A stretch of 64,000 nucleotides of DNA from Leucobacter chromiiresistens (GTDB taxonomy: Bacteria > Actinomycetota > Actinomycetes > Actinomycetales > Microbacteriaceae). Shown here piece after piece: positions 35,277-45,106 of the stretch. Below the pieces are notes generated by a model. It searched no databases and was not told where the DNA came from. It saw nothing but the letters and a program-made list of their open reading frames with translations. Position 1 is the first letter of the stretch; every line of letters begins with the position of its first letter. Made by a program: the position numbers and the translations under genes. The stretch is from NCBI RefSeq assembly GCF_001477055.1, contig NZ_LDRK01000018.1, positions 62,001-126,000 on the forward strand, given 5' to 3'.

Positions 35277-37928
35277 TCAGTGCGCAGCCGCGTTCCAATT
35301 CGGCCCGTGCCCCACCTGCACCTCGAGCGGCACGGAGAGCTCCGCGGCGCCCGCCATCTCCTCGCGGACGATCGCCTCGAGCGCGTCCCACTCGCCGGGC
35401 GCGACTTCGAACATGAGTTCGTCGTGGATCTGCAGGAGCATGCGAGAGGCGAGGCGCGCCTCGGCGATGCGGTGTTCGACGCGGATCATGGCGCGCTTGA
35501 TGATGTCGGCTGCGGAGCCCTGGATCGGAGCGTTCAGCGCGGCCCGTTCGGCGTTCTCCCGCAGCACGCGATTCGGGCTGGCGAGATCGGGGAAGGGACG
35601 CCGACGACCGTAGATAGTCTCGGTGAACATGTCGCGCTTGGCCTGATCGACAACGGACCGAAGGTAGTCGCGCACGCCGCCGAACCGTTCGAAGTAGTCG
35701 GTCATCAGCTGCTTGGCCTCGGCGGAGCTGATGTTGAGCTGCTTCGACAGACCGAACGCGGAGAGTCCGTAGGCGAGGCCGTACGACATCGCCTTCACCT
35801 TGGAGCGCATCTCGTTCGTCACCTCGGCGGGTGCGACGCCGAAGATGCGCGATCCCACGAAGCGGTGCAGGTCCTCGCCCTCGTTGAACGCCTGGATGAG
35901 CCCCGCGTCACCCGAGAGATGCGCCATGATGCGCATCTCGATCTGCGAGTAGTCCGCCGTCATCAGCGTCTCGTACTCGCCGGCGTGGATGAAGCCCTCG
36001 CGAATGCGACGCCCCTCTTCGGACCGAACCGGGATGTTCTGGAGGTTCGGATCGGTCGACGCCAGCCGCCCGGTGCTCGAACCCGTCTGCACGAACGTGG
36101 TGTGAATGCGGCCGTCGGGTCGAACCGACTTGATCAGCGTCTCGATCATCTGGCGGAGCTTGTTGGCGTCCCGATGCCCGAGCAGCGCATCGAGGAAGGG
36201 ATGGGGCTGCTTCGCCTGCAGGTCGGCGAGCGCCGCGGCATCGGTCGTGTACCCGCGCTGCGTCTTCCGCGTCTTCGGCATGTCGAGCTCGTCGAACAGC
36301 ACCTCCTGGAGCTGCTTCGGCGACGACAGGTTGACCTCGTGCCCGATCGCGTCGAACGCCGCCTGCTGGAGCTGGGCGACGCGCTCGGTGAGTTCGGCGT
36401 GATGCGCCTCGAACAGCGGCCCGTCGACCTGCACGCCGCGCGTCTCCAGCGCGTCGAGCACCGGCACGAGCGGAAGCTCGATCTCCTGATAGATCTCCCC
36501 CGAGCGCGACTCGAACCGCTCGACGGCCGCCGCATGCGTGCGCACCGCGTACCACGCGAGCGTCGCAGCATCGGCGACGCTGCCCTCTTCGGGCACGAGC
36601 TGGTTGGGATCGCCCTCGGGCACCTGCTCGCCGAGGTAGCGGAACACCGCATCGGCGAGGCTCTTCTCGGCGTTCGAGGGACGCAGCACCCAGGTGGCGA
36701 GCAGCACATCGCCGGCGATCCCGCCGACCGCAGCCCCCGCGCGACGCGCGAGCGCGAGCTGCTGCTTCGCATCGTAGAAGACCTTGGGCGCGTCCGAAGC
36801 CAGCCACTGCTCGAACAGCGTGTAATCGCGGCCGCCGGGCTGCCAGTCGAACCGCACCGAGCTCTCCGGCGTGGCGATGCCGACCTCGAAGGCGCCGCCG
36901 ACCTCGCGGATCAGCACCGCCGGCGCCTCGTGCTTCGCGAGCCAGTCCGCCAGCTCCTCGTCGATGAGGTTCTTCGGCGTGGGGCGCTCCGGTGCGAGCG
37001 ACGCAGCGGGTGCCGACACCGCACCCGCCACCGGGACCTCGGCGCCCGCGAGCTTGCCGACCCGCTGCAGCAGCGTGCGGAATTCGAGCTTCGCGAAGAT
37101 CTCCTGCACGGCCCCCATGTCGATCTCCCCGCGCTTGAGCTCGTCGAGCCCGATGCCGAGGTCGACATCGCGCACCAGACGATTCAGGCGCCGGTTGCGC
37201 TCCGCCAGATGCGCGTGCTCGCGGAGGCTCTCCCCCACCTTCCCGCCGACCTCGTCCTGCCGGCGCAGAATCTCCTCGAGCGAGCCGAACTGATTGATCC
37301 ACTTGACGGCGGTCTTCTCGCCGACCCGCGGGATTCCCGGCAGGTTGTCGCTCGTCTCGCCGACGAGGGCCGCGATCTCGGGATACTGCTCGGGGCGGAT
37401 GCCGTAGCGCTCCATCACCTTCGCCGCGTCGTAGCGCGTGAGCTCGCTCACCCCCTGCTTCGACGGATACAGCAGGGTCACGCGATCGTCGACGAGCTGG
37501 ATCGTATCGCGATCACCGCTGACGACGAGTACGCGGTACCCCTGCTCCGACGCGCGCGTCGCGAGCGTCGCGAGAATGTCGTCGGCCTCGTAGTTCTCCT
37601 TCTCGATGGTGCGGATGCCCATCGCATGCAGTGCATCCTGCAGCAGCGGGATCTGGCCCTTGAACTCGGGCGGCGTCTCGCCGCGCGTGCCCTTGTACTC
37701 GGGATACTCCTCGGTGCGGAACGAGTGCCGTGAGATGTCGAAGGCCACCGCCAGCGCATCGGGCCGCTCGTTGCCGAGCAGGTTGATCAGCATCGCGATG
37801 AAGCCGTGGATCGCATTCGTGTGCTGGCCGGACTGCGTCTGGAAGCTGTCGACCGGGAGCGCGTAGAAGGCGCGGAAGGCGAGCGAGTGGCCGTCGATGA
37901 CCATGAGGGTAGGCTGAGTGTTCGACAC
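35277..37928 (-). CDS. polA: DNA polymerase I
   Basis: 883 residues. N-terminal 5'-3' exonuclease (DGHSLAFRAFYAL, YKGTRGETPPEF, VSGDRDTIQLVDD, ETSDNLPGIPRVGEKTA) for RNA-primer removal, a middle 3'-5' exonuclease fold, and the family A polymerase domain with motif A DYSQIEMRIMAHLSGD, motif B RSKVKAMSYGLAYGL and motif C QIHDELMFEV. The acidic proofreading residues of the middle domain are missing (no DxE where expected), so it should not proofread, as in other actinobacterial Pol I. The start is a GTG at 37928. Confidence 0.97.
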   Translation of the reverse strand: MSNTQPTLMVIDGHSLAFRAFYALPVDSFQTQSGQHTNAIHGFIAMLINLLGNERPDALAVAFDISRHSFRTEEYPEYKGTRGETPPEFKGQIPLLQDALHAMGIRTIEKENYEADDILATLATRASEQGYRVLVVSGDRDTIQLVDDRVTLLYPSKQGVSELTRYDAAKVMERYGIRPEQYPEIAALVGETSDNLPGIPRVGEKTAVKWINQFGSLEEILRRQDEVGGKVGESLREHAHLAERNRRLNRLVRDVDLGIGLDELKRGEIDMGAVQEIFAKLEFRTLLQRVGKLAGAEVPVAGAVSAPAASLAPERPTPKNLIDEELADWLAKHEAPAVLIREVGGAFEVGIATPESSVRFDWQPGGRDYTLFEQWLASDAPKVFYDAKQQLALARRAGAAVGGIAGDVLLATWVLRPSNAEKSLADAVFRYLGEQVPEGDPNQLVPEEGSVADAATLAWYAVRTHAAAVERFESRSGEIYQEIELPLVPVLDALETRGVQVDGPLFEAHHAELTERVAQLQQAAFDAIGHEVNLSSPKQLQEVLFDELDMPKTRKTQRGYTTDAAALADLQAKQPHPFLDALLGHRDANKLRQMIETLIKSVRPDGRIHTTFVQTGSSTGRLASTDPNLQNIPVRSEEGRRIREGFIHAGEYETLMTADYSQIEMRIMAHLSGDAGLIQAFNEGEDLHRFVGSRIFGVAPAEVTNEMRSKVKAMSYGLAYGLSAFGLSKQLNISSAEAKQLMTDYFERFGGVRDYLRSVVDQAKRDMFTETIYGRRRPFPDLASPNRVLRENAERAALNAPIQGSAADIIKRAMIRVEHRIAEARLASRMLLQIHDELMFEVAPGEWDALEAIVREEMAGAAELSVPLEVQVGHGPNWNAAAH

Positions 37929-38018
37929 GTGCCCAGCCTACAATCCGGCGCCGACATTCCCCAGGGCGGCCGCCGTCGCCCCGGGCTCGCGCGTGTCGCC
38001 GATCGACGAAAGGCACCG

Positions 38019-38477
38019 ATGACCAGTCCCGCAGCCTCAGCCGCATCCGCACCGAAGCGCGAGGACGGCCTCGCGTACATCCGCGAGCGGGGGCTCGGCG
38101 CCCTCGCCGACCGCATGGGCATCGAGATGGTCGAGTTCACCGCCGAGCGCGCCGTGGCGACCATGCCGGTGGCGGGCAACACGCAGCCCGTCATGCTCCT
38201 GCACGGGGGCGCATACGTGGTGCTCGGAGAGACGCTGGGTTCGATGCACGCGAACTTCCACGCCCCGGCGGGCTGCGTGGCCGTCGGTCTCGACATCAAC
38301 GCCACCCACACGGGCTCGGCCGTCGACGGAATGGTCACGGGCGTCTGCACGCCGATCAAGCTCGGCACCAGCATCGCCGTGCACGAGATCGTCGTGTCCG
38401 ACGAGCGCGGGCGGCGCTGCTCGACCGTGCGCATCACGAACTTCTACAAGCGGGCGGCTCCCGAGCCGTCCCCCTGA
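38019..38477 (+). CDS. PaaI-family hotdog thioesterase
   Basis: 152 residues. A single hotdog domain with the catalytic-site motif LLHGGAYVVLGETLGS, as in PaaI/EntH-type acyl-CoA thioesterases. The substrate is unknown. The ATG at 38019 has GAAAGGCACC upstream. It is divergent from polA and convergent with the ANTAR regulator, separated from the latter by a terminator hairpin. Confidence 0.88.
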   Translation: MTSPAASAASAPKREDGLAYIRERGLGALADRMGIEMVEFTAERAVATMPVAGNTQPVMLLHGGAYVVLGETLGSMHANFHAPAGCVAVGLDINATHTGSAVDGMVTGVCTPIKLGTSIAVHEIVVSDERGRRCSTVRITNFYKRAAPEPSP

Positions 38478-38486
38478 CAACGCGAA

Positions 38487-38517
38487 CGCCCCGGATCGCA
38501 ACAGCGGATCCGGGGCG
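38487..38517. terminator. Hairpin terminator between PaaI thioesterase and ANTAR regulator
   Basis: 11-bp arms CGCCCCGGATC (38487-38497) and GATCCGGGGCG (38507-38517) around a 9-base loop, located between two convergent genes. Confidence 0.7.
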
Positions 38518-38535
38518 CTCGACGGCGGGGCGCGA

Positions 38536-39147
38536 CTAGTCCTTCTTCGGCCCCAGCTGATCGATGATGGTCTTCGCGACGTCCTGCATCGTCAGGCGAC
38601 GGTCCATCGAGGCCTTCTGGATCCAGCGGAACGCCTCGGGCTCGCTCAGGCCCATCTTGTCGTTGAGGATGCCCTTGGCGCGGTCGACCAGCTTGCGGGT
38701 CTCGAACCGCTCCGCGAGATCGGCGACCTCGCTCTCGAGCGCGACGATCTGCTGGAAGCGCGAGAGGGCGATCTCGATGGCGGGGATCAGGTCGGCCGGG
38801 GTGAACGGCTTGACGACGTAGGCGAGCGCGCCGGCCTCGCTCGCGCGCTCCACCAGCTCGCGCTGGCTGAACGCGGTCAGCAGGACGACGGGCGCGAGAT
38901 GCGTCTTGTTGATGCGCTCTGCAGCGGAGATGCCGTCGAGCTGCGGCATCTTCACGTCCATCACGACGAGGTCGGGTCGCAGTTCCTCGACGAGCTTCAC
39001 CGCGGTCTCGCCGTCTCCCGCTTCGCCGACCACTTCGAAGCCGTTGTCGCGCAGGGTCTCGACGATGTCGAGACGGATCAGGGATTCGTCTTCCGCGACG
39101 ACGACGCGTCGCGGAGCGCTCGGTGCAGTGCTCTGGTCATTCACCAT
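38536..39147 (-). CDS. ANTAR-domain response regulator (PdtaR-like)
   Basis: 203 residues. Receiver domain (about 14-128) with the phospho-acceptor in LVVMDVKMPQLDG, the acidic pocket AEDES and the Lys in VVKPF; C-terminal ANTAR domain (about 140-197, KLVDRAKGILNDKMGLSEPE) that binds RNA hairpins and prevents termination. The mycobacterial orthologue PdtaR works with the kinase PdtaS; no kinase gene lies here. The ATG at 39147 is the first codon. Confidence 0.93.
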   Translation of the reverse strand: MVNDQSTAPSAPRRVVVAEDESLIRLDIVETLRDNGFEVVGEAGDGETAVKLVEELRPDLVVMDVKMPQLDGISAAERINKTHLAPVVLLTAFSQRELVERASEAGALAYVVKPFTPADLIPAIEIALSRFQQIVALESEVADLAERFETRKLVDRAKGILNDKMGLSEPEAFRWIQKASMDRRLTMQDVAKTIIDQLGPKKD

Positions 39148-39183
39148 TCCAGCTTACGACATTCTCTCTGGGGATATCCGACG

Positions 39184-39345
39184 CTACTCGAGATTCGCGA
39201 CGGGCTCTTCGGCGTCGTCCTCGCCGAACTCCGGAGCCTCCGGATGCCCGTGCTGCACCAGCAGGTCGTCCTCGCCGGCGGGCTGGGCGAGCGGCGCGCG
39301 GCCCTCTTCGCCCTCGGGGTTCGCGCTCGTGTTGTTCATCGACAT
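39184..39345 (-). CDS. Small acidic protein, unknown function
   Basis: 53 residues from the ATG at 39345, which has a strong GGAGGAGG 5 bases upstream. Very acidic and Pro/Glu/Asp-rich (MSMNNTSANPEGEEG at the start, a C-terminal FGEDDAEEPVANLE), with no membrane segment; likely disordered. I do not recognise the family. It lies 36 bases upstream of the ANTAR regulator on the same strand, so the two may be co-expressed. Confidence 0.65.
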   Translation of the reverse strand: MSMNNTSANPEGEEGRAPLAQPAGEDDLLVQHGHPEAPEFGEDDAEEPVANLE

Positions 39346-39480
39346 GGTGTCCTCCTCCAAAACCTGGAATGCAGCTGCGTCGCGCGCTGCGTGGAACACC
39401 AGTGTGCGCGCGGCGGAAGCGCTCCGCCAGGGGCTAGCCGGAGAGCCCCCGCCGCCCTATTCTGCGGGTCCCGCTGCGCG

Positions 39481-39527
39481 ACGAAGCCCCCGCTCCGTCG
39501 CGCGCTGCGACAAGACGGGGGCTTCGT
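39481..39527 (-). terminator. Terminator of tRNA-Leu(CAA)
   Basis: 12-bp arms ACGAAGCCCCCG (39481-39492) and CGGGGGCTTCGT (39516-39527). The 23-base loop contains a second small stem (GTCGC/GCGAC). It starts 5 bases after the tRNA 3' end. Confidence 0.65.
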
Positions 39528-39532
39528 GTTCG

Positions 39533-39614
39533 TGCCGAATGCGGGACTTGAACCCGCACGCCTTTCGGCAACGCATTTTGAGTGCGCCGTGTCTGCCAAT
39601 TCCACCAATTCGGC
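39533..39614 (-). tRNA. tRNA-Leu(CAA)
   Basis: 82 nucleotides. Acceptor stem GCCGAAT/ATTCGGC, discriminator A, D-arm TGGTGGAATTGGCAGACAC, anticodon loop CTCAAAA (anticodon CAA) on a GCGCA/TGCGT stem, a class II variable arm (TGCCGAAAGGCG) and T-loop GGTTCAAGTCC. The CCA end is not encoded. Confidence 0.95.
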
Positions 39615-39697
39615 GAACTCCCCCAGCCTACCGCAGGGGCGCACCACCCGGCACGCGCCCTGCGGGAATGCGGAGCGCGTGGCCGGCGGCTCGAGCG

Positions 39698-41173
39698 TCA
39701 GGCCTCGGACGTCTCGGGGCCCTTCGTGAACTTCCTCGGCCCGGCCTCCGGCAGAAGACCCGTGGCCTCGCCGATCCGATGGATCCGCAGGGTGTTGGTG
39801 GTACCCACCACTCCGGGAGGCGATCCGGCGATGATGACGACCTTCTCGCCCACCTCGACGCGCGAGTGCTCCAGCAAGACCTTGTCGACCTGGACGAACA
39901 TCTCATCCGTGCTGTCCACGCGCGGAACCTCGTAACTGCGCGCGCCCCACGTCAGCTCCATGCGGCGCCGCGTGTCGGGGTCGGGCGTGAAACCGATGAT
40001 CGGCATCGGCCGGCGCAGACGCGACATGCGCCGAACGGTATCGCCCGACTCCGTGAACACGCAGATGTAACGCGCGCCGACGAAGTCCGCGACATCGGAC
40101 GCCGCCAGCGTCAGCACCCCACCCTGGGTGCGCGGTGCGGCGCCCAGCGGCTCGATGCGCTCAAGCGCGTGATCCTCGGTCGCCTCGATGATCCGCGCCA
40201 TCGTCGCGACGGCCTCGATCGGGTACGCGCCGACACTCGTCTCGCCGGAGAGCATCACGGCATCCGCACCGTCGAGCACCGCGTTCGCGCAGTCCGACGC
40301 CTCCGCGCGCGTCGGGCGTGGGTTCTCGATCATCGACTCCAGCACCTGCGTCGCCACGATGACGGGCTTCGCGTTCCTGCGGGCGATCGCCACAGCCTCG
40401 GTCTGCACCAGCGGCACCTGCTCGAGCGGCAGCTCGACGCCGAGATCGCCGCGGGCGACCATGATGCCGTCGAACGCGGCGACGATCTCCTCCAGCCGCT
40501 CCGCAGCCTGCGGCTTCTCGATCTTGGCGATCACGGGCAGGCGCACGCCCGTCTCGTCCATGATCTCGTGCACCCGGTCGATGTCGGCGGCGTCGCGCAC
40601 GAACGAGAGGGCGATGTAGTCCACGCCCAGGGCGAGCGCCCAGCGAAGATCCTCCTCGTCCTTGTCGGAGAGCGCGGGCACGTTGACCGCGACGCCCGGG
40701 AGGTTGATGCCCTTGTTGTTCGAGATCGAGCCCGGCACCTCGACGACGGTGTGCACCGTGTCCTCGGTGACCCGTACGGCCCGCAGCGTCACCTTGCCGT
40801 CGTCGATGAGCAGCGGATCCCCCGGGTTCACGTCACCGGCCAGCCCCTTGTGGGTCGTACCGCCGATCGTACGGTCGCCGACGATGTCTCGCGTCGTGAT
40901 CGCGAACTCGTCGCCGACGGCGAGGGCGTACGGGCCGTCCTCGAACACGCCGAGCCGGATCTTCGGCCCCTGGAGGTCGGCGAGCACCGCGATCGGCCGG
41001 CCCACCTCGTCTTCCGCGCGCCTGATGTTGCGATAGATCCCCTCGTGCACGTTGTACGTGCCGTGGGACATGTTGAGCCGAGCAACGTTCACGCCGGCCT
41101 GGATCAGCGCGAGCGTATGGTCATAGCTGGAAACGGCGGGTCCCCATGTGGCGACGATCTTCGCGTGACGCAT
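39698..41173 (-). CDS. pyk: Pyruvate kinase
   Basis: 491 residues. Converts phosphoenolpyruvate and ADP to pyruvate and ATP. Visible are MRHAKIVATWGPAV, ARLNMSHGTYNVHEG, ADLQGPKIRLGVF, the catalytic Lys/Glu in VIAKIEKPQA, MVARGDLGVELP and the C-terminal allosteric domain. The gene follows lgt after 17 bases; this trp-lgt-pyk order is typical of Microbacteriaceae. Confidence 0.97.
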   Translation of the reverse strand: MRHAKIVATWGPAVSSYDHTLALIQAGVNVARLNMSHGTYNVHEGIYRNIRRAEDEVGRPIAVLADLQGPKIRLGVFEDGPYALAVGDEFAITTRDIVGDRTIGGTTHKGLAGDVNPGDPLLIDDGKVTLRAVRVTEDTVHTVVEVPGSISNNKGINLPGVAVNVPALSDKDEEDLRWALALGVDYIALSFVRDAADIDRVHEIMDETGVRLPVIAKIEKPQAAERLEEIVAAFDGIMVARGDLGVELPLEQVPLVQTEAVAIARRNAKPVIVATQVLESMIENPRPTRAEASDCANAVLDGADAVMLSGETSVGAYPIEAVATMARIIEATEDHALERIEPLGAAPRTQGGVLTLAASDVADFVGARYICVFTESGDTVRRMSRLRRPMPIIGFTPDPDTRRRMELTWGARSYEVPRVDSTDEMFVQVDKVLLEHSRVEVGEKVVIIAGSPPGVVGTTNTLRIHRIGEATGLLPEAGPRKFTKGPETSEA

Positions 41174-41190
41174 GCAGCGTGCTCCTTCGG

Positions 41191-42192
41191 TTAGTGGGTC
41201 TTGCTGGGCTCGACGTCGCCCTCGGGCGCGTGACTCGTTCCGCGTGTCTCGTCGTCGGCGTCCCCCGCCGATCCGGGCGCGTCACGGCGATCGATCACGT
41301 GGTAGAACTCGTCCGCATTCGCGGTGTCGACGAGCACCGTGTCACCGGGATGCCGGCGCCCGGGCAGGTACACGCTGTTCTCGATCCCCACGTGACGGCG
41401 ACGGCGCAGCACGAACAGCACGATCCCCGCGACGACCGCGAGCACCGCTGCGAGCACGTTGGTGCGCACTCCGAAGAAGAGCAGGCTCGGATCCACGCGC
41501 AGCGACTCCGTGAAGACGCGCCCGATGCCGTACCAGACGAGGTACAGCGCGAAGAACGTGCCCCAGCGCGGCCGCCACTTGCGCTCGACCGCGAGCAGTA
41601 CGACGATGCCGAGGATGTTCCACAGCGCCTCGTAGAGGAAGGTCGGGTGGAAGAGCGTGCCCTCGGGGAGGCCGATCGGGAACGCGGCATTGGTCGACTC
41701 GATCTCGAGCCCCCAGGGGAGCGTCGTGGGGCCGCCGAACAGCTCGTGGTTGAACCAGTTGCCGAGGCGGCCGACGGCCTGCGCGAGGAGCAGACCGGGC
41801 ACGAGCGCGTCGGCGAACGACCAGAAGCGGATGCCGGTGATGCGCGAGGCGATGAGCACGCCGATCGCGCCGCCGATCAGGGCGCCGAAGATCGCGATTC
41901 CGCCGTTCCAGAACGCGAAGATCTCGAGGGGGTTCTTCCCGGGGCCGAAGTAGTCGCCCCAGTGGGTGACGACGTGGTAGAGACGCGCGCCGAGGATGCC
42001 GAGCACGAGGGACCAGACGAGGAAGTCGAAGACCGCGCCCCGCTCGCCGCCGCGTCGGCCGAGCCGCCGCGCAGTCCAGATGCCGGCCGCGATGATGCCG
42101 ACGATGATGCAGAGCGCGTAGAAGTAGATCCGGAACGGCCCGAGCTGGAGATACTGCAGCTCGGGGCTCGGAATGCTCAACGGGAGAATCAT
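41191..42192 (-). CDS. lgt: Prolipoprotein diacylglyceryl transferase
   Basis: 333 residues with about seven membrane segments. Lgt transfers diacylglycerol from phosphatidylglycerol to the lipobox Cys of prolipoproteins. The signature GRLGNWFNHELFG is present, as are the ARLYHVVTHW and RVFTESLRVDPS motifs. A cytoplasmic acidic tail of about 70 residues follows the last helix. The ATG at 42192 starts MILPLSIPSP. Confidence 0.96.
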   Translation of the reverse strand: MILPLSIPSPELQYLQLGPFRIYFYALCIIVGIIAAGIWTARRLGRRGGERGAVFDFLVWSLVLGILGARLYHVVTHWGDYFGPGKNPLEIFAFWNGGIAIFGALIGGAIGVLIASRITGIRFWSFADALVPGLLLAQAVGRLGNWFNHELFGGPTTLPWGLEIESTNAAFPIGLPEGTLFHPTFLYEALWNILGIVVLLAVERKWRPRWGTFFALYLVWYGIGRVFTESLRVDPSLLFFGVRTNVLAAVLAVVAGIVLFVLRRRRHVGIENSVYLPGRRHPGDTVLVDTANADEFYHVIDRRDAPGSAGDADDETRGTSHAPEGDVEPSKTH

Positions 42193-42241
42193 TCACTCCT
42201 CTTTCGCCGACGGCCTCGCGCCGCAGGACTCTGGGTGGATA

Positions 42242-42262
42242 CCGCGCGGCTGCACCGCGCGG
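42242..42262 (-). other. Intercistronic hairpin between trpA and lgt
   Basis: The palindrome CCGCGCGG occurs twice (42242-42249, 42255-42262) and can pair across a 5-base loop. It may be a weak terminator or a processing/stability element; no T-run follows. Confidence 0.5.
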
Positions 42263-42276
42263 CGGACGGGACAATC

Positions 42277-43071
42277 TTAGCGCGCGGTGCCCTGCGCGAT
42301 GCTCGCCACGGTCTCCGCGAGACGCTCCACGCCGCCGTCGCGGAGCGCACGCACGAAGGCGGTGCCGACGATGGCTCCGTCGGCGTACTCGAGCGCGGCG
42401 GCGACCTGCTCCGCCGTGGAGATCCCGATGCCGACGCACGCCAGCTCCGCACCCTGCTCGCGCAGCCGCGCGGTCAATCCGCGAGCCGCAGCGTCGAGTT
42501 CCGCGCGCTCCCCCGTGATGCCCATGGTCGAGACCGTGTACACGAACCCGGTGCTCGAACGGCTGACGAGGCCGAGCCGCTCATCCGTCGAGCTCGGCGC
42601 CGCGAGGAAGACCCGGTCGAGACCGTGCGCCTCGCTCGCCGCAATCCACTCGTCGGCGGAGTCCGGCGTGATATCGGGCGTGATGAGGCCCGCACCCCCG
42701 GCCGCGGCGAGGTCGCGCGCGAACGCGTCGACGCCGTACTGCACGACGGGGTTCCAGTACGTCATCACGAGCACCGGCACGTCGACCGCCTCGCGGACGC
42801 GGCGCACGGCCTCGAAGACGTGGGCGAGGCGGAAGCCCCCGGCGAGCGCCGTCTGGGTCGCCTCCTGGATCACGGCGCCGTCCATCACCGGATCGGAGTA
42901 GGGCACGCCGAACTCCAGGACGTCCGCACCGCTGCGCGCCATGGCGATGGCCGCCTCCACACTGGTATCGAGGTCGGGGAACCCCACCGGGAGATACCCG
43001 ACGAGCGCTCCCCGCCGGTCGCGATTCGCCGAGCGGATCACCTCGGCGACGCTCGAAGCCTGCCGTGTCAT
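42277..43071 (-). CDS. trpA: Tryptophan synthase alpha chain
   Basis: 264 residues. Cleaves indole-3-glycerol phosphate to indole. Motifs: [27 protein letters not shown] with the catalytic Asp, [10 protein letters not shown], and the Gly-rich phosphate site [11 protein letters not shown]. The ATG overlaps the trpB stop as ATGA. Confidence 0.97.
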   Translation of the reverse strand: MTRQASSVAEVIRSANRDRRGALVGYLPVGFPDLDTSVEAAIAMARSGADVLEFGVPYSDPVMDGAVIQEATQTALAGGFRLAHVFEAVRRVREAVDVPVLVMTYWNPVVQYGVDAFARDLAAAGGAGLITPDITPDSADEWIAASEAHGLDRVFLAAPSSTDERLGLVSRSSTGFVYTVSTMGITGERAELDAAARGLTARLREQGAELACVGIGISTAEQVAAALEYADGAIVGTAFVRALRDGGVERLAETVASIAQGTAR

Positions 43072-44309
43072 CCGTCGACCTCCGGTCCGTCCTCGGGAAG
43101 CAGGCCGAAGTACCGGCCGGCAGTCGCCATGTCCTTGTCTCCCCGTCCGGACAGGCTCACGAGCACGACGCCGTCCGGCCCGAGCTCACGTCCGATCCGC
43201 TGCGCGCCCGCCAGGGCGTGCGCGGACTCGATAGCGGGAATGATGCCCTCGGTGCGACTCAGCAGTTTGAGCGCCTGCATCGCCTCGTCGTCGGTCGCGG
43301 GGATGTAGGTCGCCCGCCCGATGTCGGAGAGCCAGGCGTGCTCGGGCCCCACGCCGGGGTAATCGAGTCCGGCGGAGATCGAGTGGGACTCGACGGTCTG
43401 GCCGTCCTCGTTCTGCAGCACGTACGTCCGCGCGCCGTGGAGCACACCGGGCCGCCCGCGTTCGATCGAGGCCGCGTGCTGCTCGGTGTCGACCCCGTCG
43501 CCCGCTGCCTCGACGCCGTACAGGCGCACGTCGGCGTCGTCGAGGAACGCGTCGAACATGCCGATGGCGTTCGAGCCGCCGCCCACGCAGGCGACGACCG
43601 CGTCGGGGAGCCTCCCGATGCGGTCGAGCAGCTGCGCGCGAGCCTCCTCGGAGATGACCTTCTGGAAATCGCGCACCATCGCGGGGAACGGGTGCGGGCC
43701 CGCGGCGGTGCCGAAGATGTAGTTCGTGCGATCCACGCTCGCGACCCAGTCGCGGTAGGCCTCGTTGATGGCGTCCTTGAGCGTGCGCGAGCCGGTGCGC
43801 ACGGGAACGACGTCGGCTCCGAGCAGGCGCATGCGCGCCACGTTCAGCGCCTGCCGCTCGGTGTCGACCTCGCCCATGTAGACCGTGCACTCGAGCCCGA
43901 ACAGCGCCGCAGCGGTCGCCGTCGCGACGCCGTGCTGGCCGGCGCCCGTCTCGGCGATGACCCGCGTCTTGCCGAGGCGCTTCGTGAGGAGCGCCTGGCC
44001 GAGCACGTTGTTGATCTTGTGCGAGCCCGTGTGATTCAGGTCCTCGCGCTTGAGGAACACGCGCGCACCGCCCGCATGCTCGGCGAACCGCGGTACCTCG
44101 GTGATGGGCGACGGACGCCCCGCGTACGTGAGCAGGAGCTCGGCGAGCTCGGCGCGGAACGCCGGGTCGGCCTGCGCCGCCGAGTACGCCTCGGTGAGCT
44201 CGTCGATGGCCGCGATGAGCGACTCCGGCATGAAGCGCCCGCCGAACTCCCCGAAGAAGGGGCCGTGCTGGTCGCGCAGGCTGGTGACGACGGGGGTCGA
44301 TTCGGTCAC
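43068..44309 (-). CDS. trpB: Tryptophan synthase beta chain
   Basis: 413 residues. PLP enzyme that condenses indole with serine. The PLP Lys is in [18 protein letters not shown], with [15 protein letters not shown], the Gly-rich [12 protein letters not shown] loop and the C-terminal [13 protein letters not shown]. The GTG start at 44309 lies 25 bases after trpC. Confidence 0.97.
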   Translation of the reverse strand: MTESTPVVTSLRDQHGPFFGEFGGRFMPESLIAAIDELTEAYSAAQADPAFRAELAELLLTYAGRPSPITEVPRFAEHAGGARVFLKREDLNHTGSHKINNVLGQALLTKRLGKTRVIAETGAGQHGVATATAAALFGLECTVYMGEVDTERQALNVARMRLLGADVVPVRTGSRTLKDAINEAYRDWVASVDRTNYIFGTAAGPHPFPAMVRDFQKVISEEARAQLLDRIGRLPDAVVACVGGGSNAIGMFDAFLDDADVRLYGVEAAGDGVDTEQHAASIERGRPGVLHGARTYVLQNEDGQTVESHSISAGLDYPGVGPEHAWLSDIGRATYIPATDDEAMQALKLLSRTEGIIPAIESAHALAGAQRIGRELGPDGVVLVSLSGRGDKDMATAGRYFGLLPEDGPEVDG

Positions 44310-44334
44310 GAGTGTCCTTTTCAGCTGGTGACGC

Positions 44335-45105
44335 TCAGACGTTGAGGTACGTCTGCAGCGTCGCGATGGGATCGTTCGTCACGAGCGCCTCGCCGACGAG
44401 CACCGCGTCGGCGCCGGCTTCCCGGTAGTGCTCGACATCGGCGACGCTCAGCACGGCGGACTCCGCGACGCGGATCACGCCCGCCGGGATCTGATCCGCG
44501 ACGTTCCCGAAGAGGTCGCGGTCGAGTTCGAAGGTGCGGAGGTCGCGCGCGTTGACGCCGACGAGCTGCGCTCCGAGGTCGACGGCGCGGGCCACCTCCT
44601 CGGCGCTGTGCGCCTCGACGAGGGGGGTCATGCCGAGCTCGCGGATGACGTCGTGCAGACGCACCAGGCGGTCCTGCGGTAGCGCGGCGACGATGAGCAG
44701 CACCAGGTCGGCACCCGCGGCGCGGGCCTCGAGCACCTGGTACTCGTCGCCGATGAAGTCCTTGCGCAGCACCGGGATGCTGATCGCCTTGCGCACGGCC
44801 TCGAGATCGGCGAGCGACCCCTTGAACTTGCGCTCCTCGGTGAGCACGCTCACCGCGCTCGCGCCGCCCGCCTCGTACTGGGTGGCGAGCTCCTGCGGCT
44901 GCGCGATCGCGGCGAGGTCGCCGCGCGATGGGCTCGCGCGCTTCACCTCGGCGATCACCTTCATGTGCTCGGCCGGCGCGAGGGCCGCGAGCGCATCGAG
45001 CGCCGGGCGAGCCGCGAGGGCTTCGGCTTCGACGACGGAGTAGGAGCGCTGCTGACGACGCGCTGCGGCGTCCTCGAGCGAACCGGCGAGAAGATCCTCG
45101 AGCAC
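44335..45105 (-). CDS. trpC: Indole-3-glycerol-phosphate synthase
   Basis: 256 residues. Ring-closes CdRP to indole-3-glycerol phosphate. Characteristic motifs are [51 protein letters not shown] and [14 protein letters not shown]. The GTG at 45105 is one base from the stop of the HGxxPAAW protein gene. No TrpF fusion is present. Confidence 0.97.
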   Translation of the reverse strand: MLEDLLAGSLEDAAARRQQRSYSVVEAEALAARPALDALAALAPAEHMKVIAEVKRASPSRGDLAAIAQPQELATQYEAGGASAVSVLTEERKFKGSLADLEAVRKAISIPVLRKDFIGDEYQVLEARAAGADLVLLIVAALPQDRLVRLHDVIRELGMTPLVEAHSAEEVARAVDLGAQLVGVNARDLRTFELDRDLFGNVADQIPAGVIRVAESAVLSVADVEHYREAGADAVLVGEALVTNDPIATLQTYLNV

Positions 45106-45106
45106 G

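Noticed and set aside
42293-45105. Internal ORFs in trpA, trpB and trpC on both strands
   Set aside because: They lack start signals, are Arg/Ala-rich and lie inside genes with full catalytic motifs.
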